Assembly: GCA_902527245.1 (NCBI GenBank)
Contig: CABZOI010000014.1
Location: forward strand, 1-49,320
Direction of reading: 5' to 3'
From: an uncultured SAR92 cluster bacterium
GTDB taxonomy: Bacteria; Pseudomonadota; Gammaproteobacteria; Pseudomonadales; Porticoccaceae
DNA: 49,320 nucleotides
The notes under the pieces are model-generated. The model ran no database searches. It was not told where the DNA came from and saw nothing but the letters and a program-made list of their open reading frames with translations. This document shows, piece after piece, positions 8,807 through 17,228 of this stretch (position 1 is its first letter; every line of letters begins with the position of its first letter). The position numbers were made by a program, and so were the translations under genes.

Positions 8807-9514
8807 TTACCTAGCTCGCAGCAATCTTATCAGACCACTCACACCATATTTCGGACTGGGATCAAAAAAGTGCGCCAAAAGTGTAAGACGGTAAGTGGAA
8901 CAGTCAGATGAGACCTGCTTATTTGTATGCAGTGTCGTGTTACCGATAAATAATAGAGGGCAGTAGTCGTGGAAATCATCCGTTATTTTATTATGCTTTA
9001 CAGCGAAGTCATCCAAACCCTCTTTTGAAGCATATTTCTTGTGATAGACTTTTTCCAAAAAGTTAATAAACTCATTTTTTGGTCTTCCTCGCGCATTAGG
9101 AAAATAAATTAAATCACCAACTGACCCACCTTTCTGAGCCAGAGGTATTTTTAAAGGCAATACTAAAGTAAACAAATGGGAATCAAAGTGAGCTCTATAA
9201 AGCTCCTTTGAATTACCTGGCTCAACACGACGAGCGATATGATATTGGTTCGATAATTCGCCTTTATAACCGAATAAATCACGTGCTATCTCGTATAACT
9301 TCGGCGTCAGATATTTTTCCAGATCAAGTTCTTGCAAAAAATCCTTGTGACTCGAACACAATTCAGAAAATGTATTACCTTTCATATCTTTAGTAATATT
9401 TTCGGAGATAGCACTTAGATTAAAAAAATCCAAAGGTGGTAACTTAACAAAGCCGTCTTTAAGTAGTTTCTTAAGCCTTAAGTCAATGTCATTCCAATAG
9501 TCAATTACATGCAT
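8807..9514 (-). CDS. 2-oxoglutarate/Fe(II)-dependent oxygenase-like (phytanoyl-CoA dioxygenase-type) protein
   Basis: The protein has the HxD...H...R layout of 2OG-Fe(II) oxygenases. Counting from the ATG at 9514, HFD lies at residues 109-111 (followed by SHLFTLVLPL), the distal His at 196 in GNTTLHTNKQ, and Arg209 in STYRLTLLAHF is placed to bind 2-oxoglutarate. The ATG at 9514 is chosen because GGAG lies 9 bases upstream; the TTG at 9523 falls inside that spacer. It sits between two sugar-phosphate transferase genes on the same strand, so it may hydroxylate a sugar or an acyl substituent of the glycan. That role is inferred; no close family member of known function is recognised. Confidence 0.6.
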   Translation of the reverse strand: MHVIDYWNDIDLRLKKLLKDGFVKLPPLDFFNLSAISENITKDMKGNTFSELCSSHKDFLQELDLEKYLTPKLYEIARDLFGYKGELSNQYHIARRVEPGNSKELYRAHFDSHLFTLVLPLKIPLAQKGGSVGDLIYFPNARGRPKNEFINFLEKVYHKKYASKEGLDDFAVKHNKITDDFHDYCPLLFIGNTTLHTNKQVSSDCSTYRLTLLAHFFDPSPKYGVSGLIRLLRAR

Positions 9515-9554
9515 AATATCCAACTCCTATAAACACTATAATTTAATGCTACTA

Positions 9555-10184
9555 TCAAAGATTTTTAAAATATTTTTTCATATCAACAGTCGGAAAAATA
9601 ATTGCGATTAACGTCAACAGAATTAGCTTAAAGTAAAGTAATAAAGACTTATTCTCAACATACCATTTTTCGCATTTCGCTTTTTCTGGAGTGATCCTGT
9701 GGCGATAGGTTTTGTCATAGTCGCTGCTACTTAGGAGTATTTTTTCTTCATCTCTAAAAACAATAGAGCCAACGCCAGACAAACCAGGCATTGTTGAAGA
9801 AATAATTATCTGATCCTCATCCGAATAAAAAGAAAACTGTTTTTTATGCAGCGGCCTTGGCCCAATGATGCTCATATCTCCCAACAGAATATTGAATAAT
9901 TGTGGCAGCTCATTGAGTTTTGTTTTGCGCAAAAATGCGCCAACAGGCAACACACGAAAATCATCTTTGAGTGTAACGGTACCAGCACCTATCTGCTCGC
10001 TATTTTTCAACATCGTAGCAAATTTTAGCAGACTGAAACTAACCTTACCCTTACCAACACGTGCTTGGCGAAAGAAGACCTCTCCTTCCCCAGTAAACCT
10101 TAGTATCACCATGATTGGAATTAGAAGGGGTAACAAGCAGATAATTGCTGTGGATGAGAACAGTAAGTCAAAGAAGCGTTGCAT
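9555..10184 (-). CDS. Small monotopic sugar-phosphate transferase (PglC type), copy 2
   Basis: A paralogue of the 7980-8657 gene with the same plan and residue numbering: N-terminal hydrophobic helix at about 5-28, GEVFFRQARVGKGKVSFSLL, LRKTKLNELPQLFN and GDMSIIGPRP. The position of the catalytic Asp again holds Asn (Asn91-Glu92). The start is the ATG at 10184, with GGAGGGG about 2-5 bases upstream; a longer frame to 10247 has no such site. Two such genes around an oxygenase gene suggest a duplicated initiation step, perhaps for two sugars. Between the copies the core motif is kept while the region after GPRP differs, which may reflect different sugar specificity. Confidence 0.87.
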   Translation of the reverse strand: MQRFFDLLFSSTAIICLLPLLIPIMVILRFTGEGEVFFRQARVGKGKVSFSLLKFATMLKNSEQIGAGTVTLKDDFRVLPVGAFLRKTKLNELPQLFNILLGDMSIIGPRPLHKKQFSFYSDEDQIIISSTMPGLSGVGSIVFRDEEKILLSSSDYDKTYRHRITPEKAKCEKWYVENKSLLLYFKLILLTLIAIIFPTVDMKKYFKNL

Positions 10185-10540
10185 AACCCCTCCATAAAGA
10201 AAATTGTCGAAAACTAATGTAAAAAATCTTTCGAGACTGTAGCTCAATTTCTACTGTCAAAAAGATATCGTAAAAATTATATCAAATCAAATTTGTCGAA
10301 GCGGATAACGTGGGTCCTGCTATACTACCACTGCTAGTGCTTTAGATTTACACATATCATCAACAGTCATCATTGGAAAGTAATGCGGAAGTTACGGGAA
10401 CAATTCAGATAGTTAAGGACTCACATTGAAATCTTTGCTAGAGATAAAGCGATAGCAAAATAATCTAACCGACCACTTTATATTTTTTTGGCGACCAGAT
10501 TATAAATTAATTTTATTTGTGCCTACCTCCTACTAGAAGA
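10185..10540. other. 356-base gap with no recognisable gene
   Basis: I see no open frame with coding character on either strand. The gap holds a 7-base inverted repeat, TTTGCTA (10434-10440) and TAGCAAA (10453-10459), with a 12-base loop and no following T-run. A good Shine-Dalgarno-like string (minus strand AGGAGGTAGG, 10531-10522) has no start codon at a usable distance. A promoter for the two transferase genes may lie here, but no clear -35/-10 pair was found. Confidence 0.5.
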
Positions 10541-11344
10541 CTATAAAATCTCTGTAACCTCAGAACCAAGTAAAGAATACAGATTACAACACGGCTCAAA
10601 ATTTCCGTAAACTCTGAACTTCTTCGCCGGAATATTCCACCAGTTTATATTTTTATTGAATCTAGGATACACAACCAAGGCGCGCTTTAAAAACTTTGCA
10701 GCTAGCACTCGAACTATCAATCCAATGTCATTTTGAGCTATATTCTTACAATAAACTAAAATCCAAACTTTCAAACCCATCCATCTTGAGCTCTTAAAGC
10801 AAATTAATTGATCTTTTTCCGACGAAGAGCCTTCAATCCAAAGCAAATCATTCCTTCCAGTAAACCTCGCATCAATTCCGATAATCTTGCGATCTGTTGG
10901 CAACTTTTCCCAAGGGATATTAGACCTTTCAAAAGACGAAATTGAAAAAAGCATGTTACTACCGTAGCTATGTTTTTTATATTTTAACGCCTCAAGTACT
11001 CTACACATATCAGAATTAGGGGTGACATTTAAAGCTCTTTCGGACGACAAACGTTGTGCTTTGAGCAAGAAAGGAATGCTCAAATTCCTTTTATCTTTAA
11101 CAACATAAAAATAGGAAGGAGCCCATACTTCTGAAGTGTAACCATCTACAGAGTACAAGATTAATACGCCAACCAACCTTTCATCGACAATCAAACGACA
11201 AAGTTTTGAGTTAACTCCATCGATATTTTTAATGATCTTCACAAAGAAAGACGCAGATCTTTTTGGAAACCCCTTATTAAGTAGACCAGCATAGTCAGGG
11301 ATGTCTGAATCCACTATTACATTATCAATGCGCCATTGAGACAA
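10541..11344 (-). CDS. GNAT/acyltransferase-like protein of the ACP-FkbH module
   Basis: The protein is about 267 aa and not confidently assigned. Its middle fits a GNAT-like layout: VDERLVGVLILYSV, then WAPSYFYVVKDKRNLSIPFLL (the position of the usual acceptor-loop strand and helix), then NVTPNSDMCRVLEALKYKK, which resembles the conserved TPN...LGF end of many GNAT domains. The likely role is moving an acyl group from the ACP encoded just upstream to a sugar; that is inference from context. The start is uncertain: a TTG at 11344 has GGAG 7 bases upstream, while another TTG lies at 11359. A gap of about 230 bases separates it from the ACP gene. Confidence 0.45.
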   Translation of the reverse strand: MSQWRIDNVIVDSDIPDYAGLLNKGFPKRSASFFVKIIKNIDGVNSKLCRLIVDERLVGVLILYSVDGYTSEVWAPSYFYVVKDKRNLSIPFLLKAQRLSSERALNVTPNSDMCRVLEALKYKKHSYGSNMLFSISSFERSNIPWEKLPTDRKIIGIDARFTGRNDLLWIEGSSSEKDQLICFKSSRWMGLKVWILVYCKNIAQNDIGLIVRVLAAKFLKRALVVYPRFNKNINWWNIPAKKFRVYGNFEPCCNLYSLLGSEVTEIL

Positions 11345-11577
11345 ACCTACACTCCACAATTTTTTAACTCAAGAAAACCAATACCTAAACTTTAATCGGC
11401 AATTTCAAATAAACTTTTTCCATCAAAGTGAAATTTTTCGCTGAGACCAATGGAAAAATTCCGGCCTCGTAATAGCCACAAAGATTGAACGCACTCTCTA
11501 ACATACAGACTTCGAGTTGACCTTACGACAAAGTTATTTGAGCACATATATTAACTAAGGGAACACTTATATTGAGG

Positions 11578-11802
11578 CTAGCACTTGTCAATCATTTTAA
11601 GTAACAAATCAATCTTATCTAAAGTTTCGAAGTCTTCTGGCTCCACAGAGACCTCAAAAACACTCTCCAACATGCTTGCAATGTGGATTTGCGCGAGTGA
11701 GTCATATGATGCGAACTCCGTCAAACTCACACAATCAATGAAGCTATCCGGTGATACATCAAGAATCACCGACAACTCATCGAATAAACTTTCTTTGCCC
11801 AT
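11578..11802 (-). CDS. Acyl carrier protein
   Basis: A 74-aa acidic acyl carrier protein. The phosphopantetheine site is Ser35 in YDSLAQIHI, the usual DSL motif at the start of helix 2. The helices before (LFDELSVILDV) and after (FETLDKIDLLLKMI) fit the four-helix ACP fold. The ATG at 11802 is one base after the FkbH stop, and its ribosome site AGGAT lies inside the FkbH end, so the two are translationally coupled. It is a dedicated ACP and not the fatty-acid one, since no fab genes are nearby. It probably carries the acyl group that FkbH makes. Confidence 0.88.
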   Translation of the reverse strand: MGKESLFDELSVILDVSPDSFIDCVSLTEFASYDSLAQIHIASMLESVFEVSVEPEDFETLDKIDLLLKMIDKC

Positions 11803-11803
11803 C

Positions 11804-13393
11804 TTAAATCATCCTTATATCTATTATCTTGGTTGCCTTGAGGGTTTTGACATAATCTGCGAGATCGAGACTATAATCACAGTAAGATTTGTTATGTCGA
11901 TCAACAACAAAGCCTGACCTTTCATAGAAATGGCTCACCTGCTTGTTTTTAGCAGTCGGAACATATCTAGCCGTAACAAACTTGATTCCAAACTCCCTAA
12001 AATAGAGAAGGCACCAGTTCAAAAAATCAGTCTCTATATCCCGCCCAAGCACTCTGCAACTCATCAAAAAAGTCGTAATAGAAACAGTATCAGGATTAGT
12101 CCTCTCAGCGATACATAGCCCAGTTATACCATGATCGCCATACTTATCAGACACCGAGAGTGGTAATACAAAATCCTCATTCTTCAATATTTGCTCTAAA
12201 GTTGATTCATTATGACGAACTGTAGTCAAATTGAATTGGTTTGTCTTCTGAGTCATTTGCACAACCCTAGAAATAACACTCGAAACATTAATAATAATAG
12301 TCCCTTCCAAACGAAGGTTTTTCAAGAACTCCAACTTAGATGAATAGTTAACTCTATCAGCTTCACCTTTTGCACGGATAGAATATTGAAGCGCTTTCAC
12401 ATGGTCTTCGCTAGTTAGCGTGGCGGAAGAGAAGTACCTGAAGGAAATGTCATCTATAAACTCAGGGATATTGTATGCCTTTGTTGGAAAATCAGGGACC
12501 GTGATTCCAGGAAAAGATTGCAGTAAGAGATCTCTTTCAAGAGGATTGTCGTCAAGAAATACACAAGAATCAATACCGACATTGATCTCACTTAATATTT
12601 CAGCAATGTTCTCTGACTTATCATTCCAGTTTGCCTTAATAACAGTGAAGTCACTTTCAGTGAGTGAAAGGTCCTGGTTGTTTTCAAAAACTTCTTTAAC
12701 GTCTGCATAATTATTCTTACTGCATGCTGCTAGAATAATTCCATTTTTCGAAAGCTCTTTAACTTTCAATTGCATATAGCGAAAACAATTTCCTGGGTAT
12801 GTATCCCCGACTTTGATACCCGCCCAACCGTCCTCTCCAATCACACCACCCCATAGCGTATTATCTAAATCAAGTACTAATAATTTCTTTCTATTACCCT
12901 TTGCTATTCGCTCAACAACCTGAAGCCAATTAGAGAACTTTCTTGATAAAAGCGGAGAAATAACAGCTGACGATGAGAAATAATATTTCGAGGAAAACGA
13001 CACTCCTCCAAGCATTCTTAATAGGACATGGGGATCAAGATACGTTACTGACACCGAGTCATCAGCAAGCTTTTTAGCCCATAAATTAAACTCATGAATT
13101 ATGTGATCGACAGATTTTGAGGCACCTAGACCATCGCCAGTTAGTTGAGGATTGAACAATCCTAAAATATAAAGTGGTTTCCCTTTAGAGACCTGAATAG
13201 ACATTTCAAGATGATTTTTGAGCTCCAACGCCTGTGTTTCAATTCCATCGCTAGAAGGCGTTGGCAATAAGAAGTTCATCCAAAGAATGTTGTCAGCATC
13301 GACATCCATAAAAGGGGATCCGTAGTCACTTAGAATATACGCATCTTTGGGAAATAAACCCTCAACCATACTATTTCGAAAAACAAAATTCAT
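11804..13393 (-). CDS. FkbH-like HAD-family protein (hydroxyacyl/glyceryl-ACP synthesis)
   Basis: A 529-aa FkbH-family protein. The HAD motif DLDNTLWGGVIGEDGW starts at Asp175 (Asp175 and Asp177 are the catalytic pair). About 170 residues precede it. The C-terminal part carries a GNAT-like region with RVLGRDIETDFLNWC and YVPTAKNKQVSHFYERSGF. FkbH relatives in polyketide pathways take 1,3-bisphosphoglycerate and load a D-glyceryl group on an ACP. Here the next gene encodes an ACP, so the same chemistry, or a close hydroxyacyl variant, is likely to serve polysaccharide decoration. It follows the VOC gene by 3 bases. Confidence 0.88.
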   Translation of the reverse strand: MNFVFRNSMVEGLFPKDAYILSDYGSPFMDVDADNILWMNFLLPTPSSDGIETQALELKNHLEMSIQVSKGKPLYILGLFNPQLTGDGLGASKSVDHIIHEFNLWAKKLADDSVSVTYLDPHVLLRMLGGVSFSSKYYFSSSAVISPLLSRKFSNWLQVVERIAKGNRKKLLVLDLDNTLWGGVIGEDGWAGIKVGDTYPGNCFRYMQLKVKELSKNGIILAACSKNNYADVKEVFENNQDLSLTESDFTVIKANWNDKSENIAEILSEINVGIDSCVFLDDNPLERDLLLQSFPGITVPDFPTKAYNIPEFIDDISFRYFSSATLTSEDHVKALQYSIRAKGEADRVNYSSKLEFLKNLRLEGTIIINVSSVISRVVQMTQKTNQFNLTTVRHNESTLEQILKNEDFVLPLSVSDKYGDHGITGLCIAERTNPDTVSITTFLMSCRVLGRDIETDFLNWCLLYFREFGIKFVTARYVPTAKNKQVSHFYERSGFVVDRHNKSYCDYSLDLADYVKTLKATKIIDIRMI

Positions 13394-13396
13394 AAA

Positions 13397-13804
13397 CTAT
13401 ATCTCAAGTAATTCCACAAGCCCTGATTGAAGAGAGTAATAAAATGCCACTAATCTATTATCAAAAGCAATGGCTTTTTCTGGCTTTCTAGTGCAAATAA
13501 AACCATGCTTCTTAAGCTCAGTGCCCTTTAGGTAGATATCCTCAACCTCAAAACAAAGATGGTAAGGCCCAGGCCCATTTCGCTTCAAAAGCGGCACTAT
13601 TGACGAGCCATCAACTGGCTCGACTAACTCTAGAAGTATACCTAAATCATTCTTTCCGAATAATAGGTTAACCTGCTGAATTGGATCGTAGATTTTATTT
13701 TCGAAAGAGAACCCCAACATATTAAAGTCACGCTCACTGAGACGCATGTCTCGAGTTAAAGCGCCAATATGATGAAATTTAAGCTGTGCCAGTTGTTTTT
13801 TCAT
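13397..13804 (-). CDS. VOC-family protein, methylmalonyl-CoA epimerase-like
   Basis: A 135-aa vicinal-oxygen-chelate protein made of two beta-alpha-beta-beta-beta modules. Visible landmarks are KFHHIGALTRDM (metal His), LLELVEPVDGSSIVP (metal Glu), GPGPYHLCFEVEDI (second metal His) and SGLVELLEI (last Glu). This pattern is closest to methylmalonyl-CoA epimerase. In this setting it may epimerise or otherwise process a 2-hydroxyacyl or acyl-thioester group of the FkbH/ACP pair that follows it; the substrate is inferred. The ATG at 13804 follows a gap of about 165 bases after the aminotransferase gene. Confidence 0.78.
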   Translation of the reverse strand: MKKQLAQLKFHHIGALTRDMRLSERDFNMLGFSFENKIYDPIQQVNLLFGKNDLGILLELVEPVDGSSIVPLLKRNGPGPYHLCFEVEDIYLKGTELKKHGFICTRKPEKAIAFDNRLVAFYYSLQSGLVELLEI

Positions 13805-13970
13805 CTTTTTTTCTTATGAATGTTATCCGGTAAATTACCCAATCTTGGCTGACCACTCGAATATATACCTCACATTAATCTCAATTATGGTAGCAAATTT
13901 AAAGGAACAAGACCTCCAAAATGACTCAACATCGACAAAGACATTTTGCATGAGTCTTACTTATTAGTTT

Positions 13971-15104
13971 TTACAAGAAAGATTTTAATTTGTGACAAAT
14001 ATATTCTACGTCACTGAAAGACATGAGCGTATGAAGTGGTAACGTTAGCTCGCGATTTGTGATCTCGCTTACTAAGGGGCATCCGTTTGCTGAAAATTGA
14101 TCATTGTATGCAGAAAAAGACCAGGGTTCTGGGTAGTGCATCGTTGTTTGAATACCGCTATCTAATAAACTTATTCTTAGCTTATCTCTATTTGTGCCCA
14201 ATGGCAGCAGTATAGGGAATATATGATCTACAGAACAAATAGACTCATTTGCTACAGCAACTGAAAACGGGCTGGTAACAGAATGCGGTAGAAGTTCTAA
14301 ATATTTGACCACCAGAGATCTTCGTTTCTTGTGTTTAATTGAAAATTTATAAAGTTGCTCTATACCAATTGCAGCACGGATTTCATCGATTCTATAATTG
14401 AGACCTAAATCACTTACATCATATGTGAATGCGCGTCCCTTATCCCTATCCATAGTCGATGTTGTCATCCCATGAGATCTGAGCCTTTTAAACACCCCGA
14501 CATCGTGTCGTGACGTAACGCAGCCACCTTCTCCAGTAGAAATATTTTTATTGCTATAAAATGAAAAAGCGCCGTAGTCTCCAATCGAACCACATTTTTT
14601 ATTACCTACAGTGGCCCCAGCAGCATGAGCGACATCCTCGATAAGAACTATTTTATTATCAATGCAGAAATCTCTAATCTTGAAAATATCCAAACATGGA
14701 ATACCCGCAAAATGCACGATAATGCAACATTTAGTTTTGTCAGAAACTACATCCTTAATATTTTTCAAGCTTGGGGTCCAATTAGTCAAAGATGCTACAT
14801 CACATAAAATAGGTGTGGCCCCAACAGCCCTAACCACATTAAAGTCTGAGACAAAGTTTAATGCCGGCACTATCACTTCGTCTCCAGCTTTAATGCCTGA
14901 AGCAATCAAAGCCAGATGAATAGCGGCAGTACAAGAGCTAACCGCTGCCACCGACTGCATCCCACCGAGCAGCGTATCACTGATTAAATTTTCGAACCTT
15001 TCTGTTACAGCCCCACTTGTTAGCCACCCCGATGAAACCACATCATGAACTGCCTTAGACTCCGCTGAATCAAAATCTGATTCAAAAATTTTAATATTTT
15101 TCAT
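13971..15104 (-). CDS. DegT/DnrJ/EryC1/StrS-family PLP aminotransferase (sugar aminotransferase)
   Basis: A 377-aa sugar aminotransferase. The N-terminus SSGWLTSGAVTERFENLIS, the substrate/PLP segment SSCTAAIHLALIASGIKAGD, the PLP-contacting EDVAHAAG and the Schiff-base Lys in FYSNKNISTGEGG are all present. The ending is normal. The SGWLTSG start resembles ArnB/PseC/PglE-type enzymes that aminate C4 of 4-keto-6-deoxy sugars, so a 4-amino-4,6-dideoxyhexose made from the RmlB product is possible. The ATG at 15104 has GAGAGGA 5 bases upstream and overlaps the preceding methyltransferase gene by 14 bases. It leads into the VOC-FkbH-ACP genes, so its amino sugar is a candidate acceptor for their acyl group. 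Confidence 0.88.
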   Translation of the reverse strand: MKNIKIFESDFDSAESKAVHDVVSSGWLTSGAVTERFENLISDTLLGGMQSVAAVSSCTAAIHLALIASGIKAGDEVIVPALNFVSDFNVVRAVGATPILCDVASLTNWTPSLKNIKDVVSDKTKCCIIVHFAGIPCLDIFKIRDFCIDNKIVLIEDVAHAAGATVGNKKCGSIGDYGAFSFYSNKNISTGEGGCVTSRHDVGVFKRLRSHGMTTSTMDRDKGRAFTYDVSDLGLNYRIDEIRAAIGIEQLYKFSIKHKKRRSLVVKYLELLPHSVTSPFSVAVANESICSVDHIFPILLPLGTNRDKLRISLLDSGIQTTMHYPEPWSFSAYNDQFSANGCPLVSEITNRELTLPLHTLMSFSDVEYICHKLKSFL

Positions 15105-15996
15105 CTATTCCTCTCGGATAAATATTACTCAAGGAAATTGCATTCAAATTGAAATCCGGATCGTAGAATAGAAAGTTATGACTTACTAAACTACTTGATT
15201 GTGACATCACCATGTCTTCAATCATCTCTCTAGAGATATCGTTAAAGTCATTATCAATGCTTTTAGCGAGGTAACCGTGGGAAAAGAACAAATCAAATGT
15301 CTCCAACAAGTTTGGATTGATACTTACTCCTTCAGGTTGATGATCGTCCGTAGATATTTCTATCATCCAAAGGGATTTGTTCGCTGCCTTCAGTTGAGAC
15401 ATAGCACCTCGTAGCATTGATAATTCATGTCCTTCGACATCAATGATAAACAATTTTTGAGCGCAACTTAAGCGATCGCCCAAAACTAGGTCTAACGAGG
15501 TTATAGGCACGTAAGTCTTCACCTTATCAGACACGCCGGACCAACCTTTAATGAGAGATGCACCTGTACCAGAGCCAAATATTTCACCGATAGAAACACT
15601 ATTACTTAAGGCTAAAGGAAAGACTTCAACTTGATCCTCAAAATCATTAGATTTTATATTTCTTAGTAAATATTTAACATTTTGCGGCATCGGCTCGAAA
15701 GCCAAAACATGTTTCTTTCTTGACGCTGCTAGACAAGTGTAATAGCCAATATTGGCACCAATATTGATAACACAATCAACATTGTCTAACAGTTGGCATA
15801 CTAAACTCGTTTCAATAAACTCAAAATTGCCTGAGGCCATGGAGTCGTTTCCATTAAACTTAAATCCAAGGCTAGTCATCTTAGGTTCTTTGAACTGATC
15901 CCTATTATCTCTCAAATACCGATAAAACATCGGTAAAATTGGCATTCTACGCTCTAATAGTTGTCTTATTTTTTTTACTAAATAAAATCTCTTCAC
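15091..15996 (-). CDS. FkbM-family methyltransferase 1
   Basis: A 301-aa SAM-dependent methyltransferase of the FkbM family. SAM motif I is CVINIGANIGYYTCLA, motif II is VLAFEPMPQNVKYL, and the FkbM-typical IIDVEGHELSMLRGA follows. FkbM enzymes O-methylate sugars or polyketide hydroxyls; here the target is probably a sugar or acyl hydroxyl of the glycan. The start is GTG at 15996 with AGGA 7 bases upstream. The gene overlaps the aminotransferase start by 14 bases. It is one of three diverged FkbM genes in the locus. Confidence 0.85.
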   Translation of the reverse strand: MKRFYLVKKIRQLLERRMPILPMFYRYLRDNRDQFKEPKMTSLGFKFNGNDSMASGNFEFIETSLVCQLLDNVDCVINIGANIGYYTCLAASRKKHVLAFEPMPQNVKYLLRNIKSNDFEDQVEVFPLALSNSVSIGEIFGSGTGASLIKGWSGVSDKVKTYVPITSLDLVLGDRLSCAQKLFIIDVEGHELSMLRGAMSQLKAANKSLWMIEISTDDHQPEGVSINPNLLETFDLFFSHGYLAKSIDNDFNDISREMIEDMVMSQSSSLVSHNFLFYDPDFNLNAISLSNIYPRGIDEKY

Positions 15997-16130
15997 ATAA
16001 ATTCCTAAGGTAATTTCAGTTGGAGTAGGTCAATCGGTTAAGGTTATTGTGCCTCACAATGAAGCAAGTAACCAGTGAGATCATGAGGGTTAAACGACGA
16101 CAAAAACCCCAAGACTAACTAACATTTTCG

Positions 16131-17228
16131 TCATGCCAGTTTAATCAAAGTTTCAATAACATATTCAACAAAACTTGGATGCATAGCAGGACCAATCGGC
16201 AAACTAATAGTAGTTTCAGAGATTTTTTCAGTTATCGGAAAACTACCTTGAACGATTTTCAAATCAGCAAAGGCCTCCTGCCTATGTGGAGGAATAGGAT
16301 AGTGAATAAGGGTTTCAATCCCTGCAATCGCGAGTTTATTTTGGAGATCATCTCTGGTGTTGGCTCGGAGACAATATAAGTGCCATGCGGGCACAGCCCA
16401 CTCCTCAACATGCGGGGTAACATAACCAAACGACTTAAGACGTTGAGTATAACCATTGGCTATAGCTGATCTACGCTGATTCCATTCATCCAAATATTTT
16501 AGCTTTACTCTTAAAACAGCAGCTTGAATTGGATCCATTCTAGAATTGACACCACAAAGATCCGAAACATATTTCTTTTTTGATCCATAATTTCTAAGCA
16601 TTCTGATCTTATCAGCTAGAAATTCGCAATCTGTAGTAACTGCACCAGCGTCACCAAAACCACCTAAGTTCTTTCCTGGATAAAAACTCCATGCAACAAT
16701 ATCTCCATGGGATCCTATTCTTTTACCTCTATATCTTGAACCATGAGCCTGTGCTGCGTCCTCGACAACCTTTATATCATATTCTTTTGCCAACTTTAAA
16801 ATAGGATCAAGATCCGCTGGATGACCATACAGATGAACTGGCATTATCACTTTAGTTTTGGAGGTTATCGCTCGCTCAATGCTAGTTACATCAATATTGC
16901 ATGTTTTCTCATTCGGCTCTATGGCAATCGGTATGGCACCGCACTGAGTTACAGCTAGCCAGGTTGCAATAAAAGTATGAGCGGGGACAATAACTTCGTC
17001 GCCAATGCCAACGCCCAAAGCGCGCAAAGACATTACCAATGCATCGAGACCATTGCCGACACTTACACAATGAGAGGCTTCAATATATGCCGCAAATTCG
17101 TTTTCAAAAGCCGAGACCTCGTCACCACCAATATAGACACCGGAGCGGAGTGAATTGAGAACTGCAGCCTCCAATTCAGATTGGATTTCCTTATAAGATA
17201 ACTTTAAATTGAGGAATGGTATCTTCAT
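16131..17228 (-). CDS. dTDP-3-keto-6-deoxyhexose 3-aminotransferase (FdtB/QdtB-like)
   Basis: A 365-aa DegT-family PLP aminotransferase, converting dTDP-3-keto-6-deoxyhexose to the 3-amino sugar. Landmarks are NSLRSGVYIGGDEVSAFENE, the PLP-contacting EDAAQAHGSRY and the Schiff-base Lys in SFYPGKNLGGFGD. It is coupled to the ketoisomerase gene by an ATGA overlap (17225-17228), and the acetyltransferase gene precedes that one, so the trio makes dTDP-Fuc3NAc or dTDP-Qui3NAc. Which epimer cannot be told from sequence by eye. It differs clearly from the 13971-15104 aminotransferase, so the two probably act on different carbons or sugars. Confidence 0.88.
   Translation of the reverse strand: MKIPFLNLKLSYKEIQSELEAAVLNSLRSGVYIGGDEVSAFENEFAAYIEASHCVSVGNGLDALVMSLRALGVGIGDEVIVPAHTFIATWLAVTQCGAIPIAIEPNEKTCNIDVTSIERAITSKTKVIMPVHLYGHPADLDPILKLAKEYDIKVVEDAAQAHGSRYRGKRIGSHGDIVAWSFYPGKNLGGFGDAGAVTTDCEFLADKIRMLRNYGSKKKYVSDLCGVNSRMDPIQAAVLRVKLKYLDEWNQRRSAIANGYTQRLKSFGYVTPHVEEWAVPAWHLYCLRANTRDDLQNKLAIAGIETLIHYPIPPHRQEAFADLKIVQGSFPITEKISETTISLPIGPAMHPSFVEYVIETLIKLA

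Noticed and set aside
10434-10459. Inverted repeat TTTGCTA...TAGCAAA as a terminator
   Set aside because: Short A+T-rich stem, 12-base loop and no T-run.
10522-10531. Perfect Shine-Dalgarno-like string on the minus strand (AGGAGGTAGG) in the 356-base gap
   Set aside because: No ATG, GTG or TTG at a usable distance and no coding frame after it.
16046-16060. Hairpin ATTGTG-CCT-CACAAT between the FkbM 1 and FdtB/QdtB-like genes
   Set aside because: Only six base pairs and no T-run; no sign of function.
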